This document shows positions 6,487-9,937 of a stretch of 9,937 nt of DNA, one piece after another. This DNA comes from CAYMSF01 sp964542255 (GTDB lineage: Bacteria > Verrucomicrobiota > Lentisphaeria > Victivallales > Victivallaceae): positions 1-9,937 of the forward strand of contig CAZITV010000080.1 in assembly GCA_964542255.1 (NCBI GenBank), read 5' to 3'. The translations under genes were made by a program, and so were the position numbers. Within the stretch, counting starts at the first letter, position 1. Each line of letters begins with the position of its first letter. The notes under the pieces are model-generated. The model did no database searches. It saw nothing but the letters and a program-made list of their open reading frames with translations, and had not been told where the DNA came from.

Positions 6487-7772
6487 AAACATTTAAAATT
6501 CCATTTGGTAAATCATTCCAGAGCGTAGATATAGCCGAACACAATTTGCTGGGTTGTCTGGAATCCAGACGCTATGTTCCGGCGATGAGTGAAGCTGATT
6601 GCGTGCGGGATGCTCTTGCCCGCCCCATCGCTTCACCGCGGCTTGGTGAACTGGCTAAAACCGCGAAGAAAATTTTATTGATAACAAATGATATGACCAG
6701 GCCAATGCCCAGTAAAATCACTATTCCGGCAATAATTGAAGAAATCAAAAATTTTAACTCCAGTGCTGTCATTACCATAATCATCGCCTCCGGCTTGCAC
6801 CGCGCCATGTCAAAACAGGAGTTGATTGACAAAATGGGTATTGAAATTGTTGACAACTACCCGATACTGGTGCATAACGCCTATGACAATAAGTCGCTGG
6901 TGTCCATGGGAGTTTTGTCAACCGGTAATCATTTGTGGTTGAATAAAGCGGTGGTTGAGCATGACCTTGTCATATCAGAAGGTTTTATTGAGGCACACTG
7001 GCTGGCAGGATTTAGCGGTGGTCGGAAAAGTGTATTGCCGGGCATCGCCGGAGCTGAATCGGTGATGAAAAATCACTCTCCGAAAAATGTTGACCATCCG
7101 ATGAGCAGGGCAGGGGTAATTGACGGCAATCCGGCTCACCGCGAGTTCGCAGAAGCCGCTATCGCGGCTAATTTAAAATTTATTTTGAACGTTGTGCTGG
7201 ACGACAAAAAAAAGATTATTAAAGCATTCGCCGGAGATACTTTTGCAGCACATCACGACGGGTGCGAATTCGTACGCAGTATGATGGAGGTGCCCTGCCG
7301 GCTTGCCGACATCGCCATTACTTCGAACAGCGGCTATCCGCTGGATTTAAATCTTTACCAGTCAATAAAAGGAATGAACACCGCGGCAAGTTCAATCAAA
7401 GCCGGCGGGGTGATTATCATTGCTACTGAATGCTCCGAGGGAATTGGGCACGGCGGTTTTCTGCATGTTTACGACAAAGCTAAAACTCCTGAAGCTTTAC
7501 TTGCCGGACTTAGAGACGGCTCAATTTGCGAATATGACCAGTGGGCTGCACAAGTGATGCTGAATTTAACTCAAAAATATACTGTAATCGTGGTAACGAA
7601 TCACGTTGCCAAAGATAAACTTGAAGCAATGTTTGTTAAGCACGCCGATAATCTTCAGCAGGCGCTTGAAATGGCTTTTGCCATTAAGGGTGATGCCGCT
7701 TTGGTAAATGTGATTCCAGAGGGACCGCTGATTATCCCGGTACAACACCAAAACGGAGCAGCAACAATATGA
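6483..7772 (+). CDS. LarA-family nickel-pincer hydroxyacid racemase/epimerase homologue
   Basis: This 429-residue protein is a LarA homologue (DUF2088 plus the C-terminal LarA domain). Lactobacillus plantarum LarA binds the nickel-pincer nucleotide covalently through Lys184, with His200 ligating Ni and His108/His174 acting as catalytic bases. Here K182 lies in GFSGGRKSVLPG (176-187), H198 in KNHSP, H106 in SGLHR and H172 in EAHWLAG. All are shifted by exactly two residues, so spacing is fully conserved. Other matches are D70 and R73 in NDMTRP (69-74), and Y292, Q293 and K296 in LYQSIKG. The enzyme should therefore be competent to racemise or epimerise a 2-hydroxyacid by hydride transfer; relatives act on lactate, malate, phenyllactate or sugar acids, and the substrate here is open. 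No larB, larC or larE is in the window, so the cofactor must be made elsewhere. The gene overlaps both neighbours by ATGA. Confidence 0.9.
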   Translation: MKTFKIPFGKSFQSVDIAEHNLLGCLESRRYVPAMSEADCVRDALARPIASPRLGELAKTAKKILLITNDMTRPMPSKITIPAIIEEIKNFNSSAVITIIIASGLHRAMSKQELIDKMGIEIVDNYPILVHNAYDNKSLVSMGVLSTGNHLWLNKAVVEHDLVISEGFIEAHWLAGFSGGRKSVLPGIAGAESVMKNHSPKNVDHPMSRAGVIDGNPAHREFAEAAIAANLKFILNVVLDDKKKIIKAFAGDTFAAHHDGCEFVRSMMEVPCRLADIAITSNSGYPLDLNLYQSIKGMNTAASSIKAGGVIIIATECSEGIGHGGFLHVYDKAKTPEALLAGLRDGSICEYDQWAAQVMLNLTQKYTVIVVTNHVAKDKLEAMFVKHADNLQQALEMAFAIKGDAALVNVIPEGPLIIPVQHQNGAATI

Positions 7773-8824
7773 ATTCCAGGGAACGGGTACTGCGCGCATT
7801 GAATAAAGGTATTCCCGACATGGTACCGTATATGTACAACTGCATTGACCAGGATTTACAGGAGCGGATACTCGGCGCCGGTTTGGATTGTGAAACGGTT
7901 AACGCGATTAATTCCTGGGGTAATACTCAGCGGCCCGGGGACGTGCCGAAACCTGTAAATCCTGTTTATACCGTAGCACCGGCAGTCGCTGATAAATTAA
8001 AACTGGATGCCATCGGCATACAAATTTTGCCACCGCTGTTCGTCGATTCAGAAATCCACGACGGCAGAGCAGATATTAGAGATGGCTTGCTGTTCACCAG
8101 AGAGGCTTACGAGAATGCCGTTATGCCGGACCCTGACGATGATAAGCTCTATAAAAAGCTGGAATCAATGCTGGCACGGGTAAAAGGCGAGCGTGCTGTC
8201 TATGCAAGAATAAGATTGGGCGCGTCTCCAACCCTGCTCAGTATGGGGGTGATGGGTTTTTCCTATGCGTTATGCGATGACCCAGCATTAGTTAATGACA
8301 TTTTAGCAATGTACACCAAATGGAGCCATCGAGTTATTCGAAATTTGTGTGAATTGGATTTTGATTTTTTCTGGTGTTTTGACGATATTGCCTATAAGAC
8401 TTCACCATTGTTCTCGCTTGAGACATTCACCACATATTTTTTGCCTAACTTGCAGCATGCTGCCCAGGCAATTACCCGTCCCTGGGTTTTTCACAGCGAT
8501 GGCAACATTTTGCCGCTGCTGCCTGAACTGATCAAGCTGGGGATGTCCGGCATTCATCCTTTAGAACCCGGGTCGATGAACCTGGATGTGCTTAAAAATG
8601 AATATGGTAAAAAACTGTGTCTAATCGGCAACATTGATGTTGATAAAACCTTATCAAGGGGGAGCGTTGCTGATGTCTATACTGAGGTGGAAGCGCGCAT
8701 CAGTCAACTCGGAGCCGGCGGCGGCTACATAATCTCCGACTCAAACAGCGTTCCAGGCTACTGCAGGCCGGAGAACGTAACCGCTATGGCTGCGGCCGTT
8801 GAAAAGTTCAGAAAAATATATTGA
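7769..8824 (+). CDS. URO-D superfamily protein, HxDG-type, second member
   Basis: This 351-residue protein is the third superfamily member in the run. It opens NSRERVLRALNKGIPDMVP, carries FHSDGNI at 241-247, EPGSMNLDVLKNEYG at 266-280, LIGNIDVDKTLSRG at 285-298 and AGGGYIISDSNSVPG at 316-330. Like the protein at 1984-2955 it has Asp (D244) where zinc methyltransferases have Cys, and it lacks the N-terminal Arg motif of HemE. The HxDGN, GNI/GNV and GGGYI motifs are shared with that protein, yet the rest differs, so they are distant paralogues and not recent copies. It begins within the stop of the LarA homologue (ATGA), implying coupled translation and stoichiometric expression. The role is unknown; methyl transfer or a related barrel reaction on the same substrate is the working idea. 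It is the last gene of the plus-strand run. Confidence 0.85.
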   Translation: MNSRERVLRALNKGIPDMVPYMYNCIDQDLQERILGAGLDCETVNAINSWGNTQRPGDVPKPVNPVYTVAPAVADKLKLDAIGIQILPPLFVDSEIHDGRADIRDGLLFTREAYENAVMPDPDDDKLYKKLESMLARVKGERAVYARIRLGASPTLLSMGVMGFSYALCDDPALVNDILAMYTKWSHRVIRNLCELDFDFFWCFDDIAYKTSPLFSLETFTTYFLPNLQHAAQAITRPWVFHSDGNILPLLPELIKLGMSGIHPLEPGSMNLDVLKNEYGKKLCLIGNIDVDKTLSRGSVADVYTEVEARISQLGAGGGYIISDSNSVPGYCRPENVTAMAAAVEKFRKIY

Positions 8825-8858
8825 TTTATAGAAATGCGCGTAAATATTTTCCGCGGCG

Positions 8859-9449
8859 CTATTGCAGAGGTGATTTTTTTAGGGTTTTTATCAGCCATGC
8901 GATGGTTTTGCCTAAATCGGTCATATTGTTAATGGCTTCCTGGTCATTGGCGACTTCGCCAGGTTCGCGGCCAACACCAAAATTCCAGTAGAGCGAGCCC
9001 GGCACAATCATCTGCGACATCAGAAACATATGGTTTATGGAATCAAATACGTTTACTGCTCCGCCACGGCGGTGAACAGCTACTGCTGCACCAATTTTGT
9101 GCTTGAATTTTCTGCCGTTCGTGATGGCGACATATCCGGAACGGTCTATCAGCGCTTTTAATTCAGGGGTAACACCGGAAAAATATGATGGTGAGCCCAT
9201 GATAATTGCATCGGCATCCAGCATTTTGGCGATACATTCATTGATAATGTCACTGTTTATAACACATTGACAATTTTGATTTTTTGCGCATTGACCGCAG
9301 GCACGGCAGCCGTGAACAAGCTTTCCGCCAATTTGGACTAATTCTGTTTCAATACCTGCATCTGCAATCGGCTCAAGAACTTTTTGCAGCATATAAAAAG
9401 TATTGCCATCTTTGCGGGGACTGCCGTTAAACGCCACTGCTTTAAACAT
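8859..9449 (-). CDS. Flavodoxin/NADPH-dependent FMN reductase family, iron-sulfur flavoprotein-like
   Basis: This 196-residue protein is a cytoplasmic FMN-binding redox protein. NGSPRKDGNT (8-17) is the FMN-phosphate loop and GSPSYFSGVTPELKALIDR (85-103) the second flavin-contact segment. Between them lies a cysteine cluster C48, C51, C54, C60 and C62 (CX2CX2CX5CXC), like the compact motif binding a 4Fe-4S cluster in archaeal and clostridial iron-sulfur flavoproteins. Such proteins shuttle electrons from ferredoxin or NAD(P)H to diverse acceptors in anaerobes. The start is supported by GGAGGT on the minus strand (9459-9454), 4 nt before the ATG. It converges on the operon, ending 35 nt from the last URO-D-like gene, so it is probably independently expressed. 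A role as electron donor to the operon enzymes, for example to keep a corrinoid reduced, is possible but unsupported beyond proximity. Confidence 0.88.
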   Translation of the reverse strand: MFKAVAFNGSPRKDGNTFYMLQKVLEPIADAGIETELVQIGGKLVHGCRACGQCAKNQNCQCVINSDIINECIAKMLDADAIIMGSPSYFSGVTPELKALIDRSGYVAITNGRKFKHKIGAAVAVHRRGGAVNVFDSINHMFLMSQMIVPGSLYWNFGVGREPGEVANDQEAINNMTDLGKTIAWLIKTLKKSPLQ

Positions 9450-9624
9450 TTTTACCTCCGAGGTGAACTGAAATATTAATCATTGCTTTATAACTTAAAA
9501 GCTTATTGTGATTTGTCAATTCACTCAACTGCCGGCTTGCATGAATTTTGCGGCGTGATATATTGTAATTACGTTATACGGTTTATCACAACACATAAAT
9601 AATTTATAATTACAGGACATAATT
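9450..9624. promoter_or_regulatory. Divergent intergenic region between flavoprotein gene and xseB
   Basis: These 175 bp separate two divergent genes and should hold both promoters. On the minus strand a perfect TTGACA (9519-9514) lies 21 bp from TATAAA (9492-9487), a longer spacing than usual. On the plus strand TATAAT at 9605-9610 is a consensus -10 by sequence but would start transcription within the xseB ribosome binding site, so it is doubtful. AGGA at 9614-9617 serves xseB. No RNA gene or repeat was seen. Confidence 0.35.
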
Positions 9625-9927
9625 ATGCCGGAAGAAAATAAAAAATCACGTCCCAGCGAAATGTCTTTTGAACAAGCATTGGAAAAATTAGAAAAAACAG
9701 TTGAAAAAATGGAGGCTGGCAATCTGCCCCTGGATAAGATGATTGAGTGCTTCGAAACCGGCTCCGGACTCGCAGCTTTCTGCCGCGAAAAACTTAATTC
9801 GCTCGAAAAGAAAATAGAATTATTAGTCAAAGACGATGGCAATAAGGGCGTCTGGAGTAAGTTTGAAACTGATACCGCCGTAAATGCTGAAAAATCTGAG
9901 CCAAATGACACTGACGAGTTGTTTTGA
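9625..9927 (+). CDS. xseB: Exodeoxyribonuclease VII small subunit
   Basis: This 100-residue protein is the small subunit of exonuclease VII, which with several copies per XseA large subunit degrades single-stranded DNA in both directions in the cytoplasm. Residues about 13-69 match the family core: MSFEQALEKLEKTVEKMEAG, then NLPLDKMIECFETGSGLAAF, then CREKLNSLEKKIELL. This amphipathic helical hairpin is the XseA-contacting unit. The N-terminal dozen residues are charged and the tail after 70 is acidic and probably disordered, making it slightly longer than the typical 70-90 residues. AGGA at 9614-9617 supports the start. Its stop overlaps the next ATG (TGATG at 9925-9929), as expected in a housekeeping operon. 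It has no obvious link to the catabolic run and marks where the accessory block ends. Confidence 0.93.
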   Translation: MPEENKKSRPSEMSFEQALEKLEKTVEKMEAGNLPLDKMIECFETGSGLAAFCREKLNSLEKKIELLVKDDGNKGVWSKFETDTAVNAEKSEPNDTDELF

Positions 9928-9937
9928 TGCGTAATAA
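9927..9937 (+). CDS. Start of a downstream gene, truncated by the window edge
   Basis: The xseB stop shares its A with an ATG at 9927-9929 (TGATG), followed by codons for Arg and Asn before the window ends. Stop-start overlap of this kind is typical of coupled genes. In many bacteria xseB is followed by a polyprenyl synthase gene (ispA), so that is the leading guess from neighbourhood only. Three codons carry no family information. Confidence 0.35.

Noticed and set aside
6483..7772. Naming the LarA homologue lactate racemase
   Set aside because: The catalytic and cofactor residues are conserved, but the family acts on many 2-hydroxyacids and no lactate-metabolism or lar maturation genes are present. 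A family-level name is safer.
8825..8880. Bidirectional intrinsic terminator between the convergent genes
   Set aside because: GCGC/CGCG segments around 8836-8859 give only about four pairs with a long loop, and the T-run at 8874-8880 lies inside the flavoprotein gene. Too weak to call.
9605..9610. Consensus TATAAT as the xseB promoter
   Set aside because: Transcription would start within or after the ribosome binding site of xseB, and the matching -35 position (TTTATC) is poor. Probably AT-rich chance sequence.
1..9937. CRISPR arrays, insertion sequences, tRNA or rRNA genes, phage or defence genes
   Set aside because: No regularly spaced repeats, transposase motifs, terminal inverted repeats or tRNA-like cloverleaf were seen. 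The window is metabolic and housekeeping in nature.

Overview
The window looks like bacterial chromosome of intermediate GC. It carries one compact accessory catabolic locus followed by the edge of a housekeeping region. The mix of an AraC regulator, several uroporphyrinogen-decarboxylase (URO-D) superfamily proteins, a Gfo/Idh/MocA oxidoreductase and an exported SGNH hydrolase resembles gut Lentisphaeria or Victivallales (PVC group). That assignment is an impression from gene content only; no marker gene here settles it.

Layout. Positions 4-879 (minus) encode an AraC-type regulator. A divergent intergenic region (880-988) holds a plausible promoter, a 14-bp direct repeat with 22-bp period and an inverted repeat. 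Seven plus-strand genes then run with gaps below 90 bp or with ATGA overlaps: a zinc-dependent MDR dehydrogenase (989-1987), a URO-D-like protein with an HxDG motif (1984-2955), a secreted two-domain SGNH hydrolase (2981-4252) and a Gfo/Idh/MocA oxidoreductase (4304-5371). An 89-bp gap with a strong stem-loop follows. After it come an MtaA/CmuA-type methyltransferase with an intact H-x-C...C zinc site (5461-6486), a LarA-family nickel-pincer racemase/epimerase homologue (6483-7772) and a second HxDG URO-D-like protein (7769-8824). The last three are joined by 4-nt ATGA overlaps. A convergent iron-sulfur-type flavoprotein gene (8859-9449, minus), a divergent intergenic region, xseB (9625-9927) and the first codons of another gene complete the window.

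How the genes may work together. The likeliest reading is an inducible pathway. An exported esterase-like enzyme would release a substrate, two NAD(P)-dependent dehydrogenases would oxidise it, and the LarA homologue would invert the stereochemistry at a 2-hydroxyacid carbon. The MtaA-like enzyme suggests methyl transfer to or from a corrinoid, so the substrate may be methylated or methoxylated. No corrinoid protein, transporter, glycoside hydrolase, LarB/C/E cofactor-synthesis gene or corrinoid-activating protein is present here. The pathway is therefore incomplete in this window and its substrate is unknown. The most noteworthy observation is the translationally coupled trio of methyltransferase, nickel-pincer racemase homologue and URO-D-like protein.
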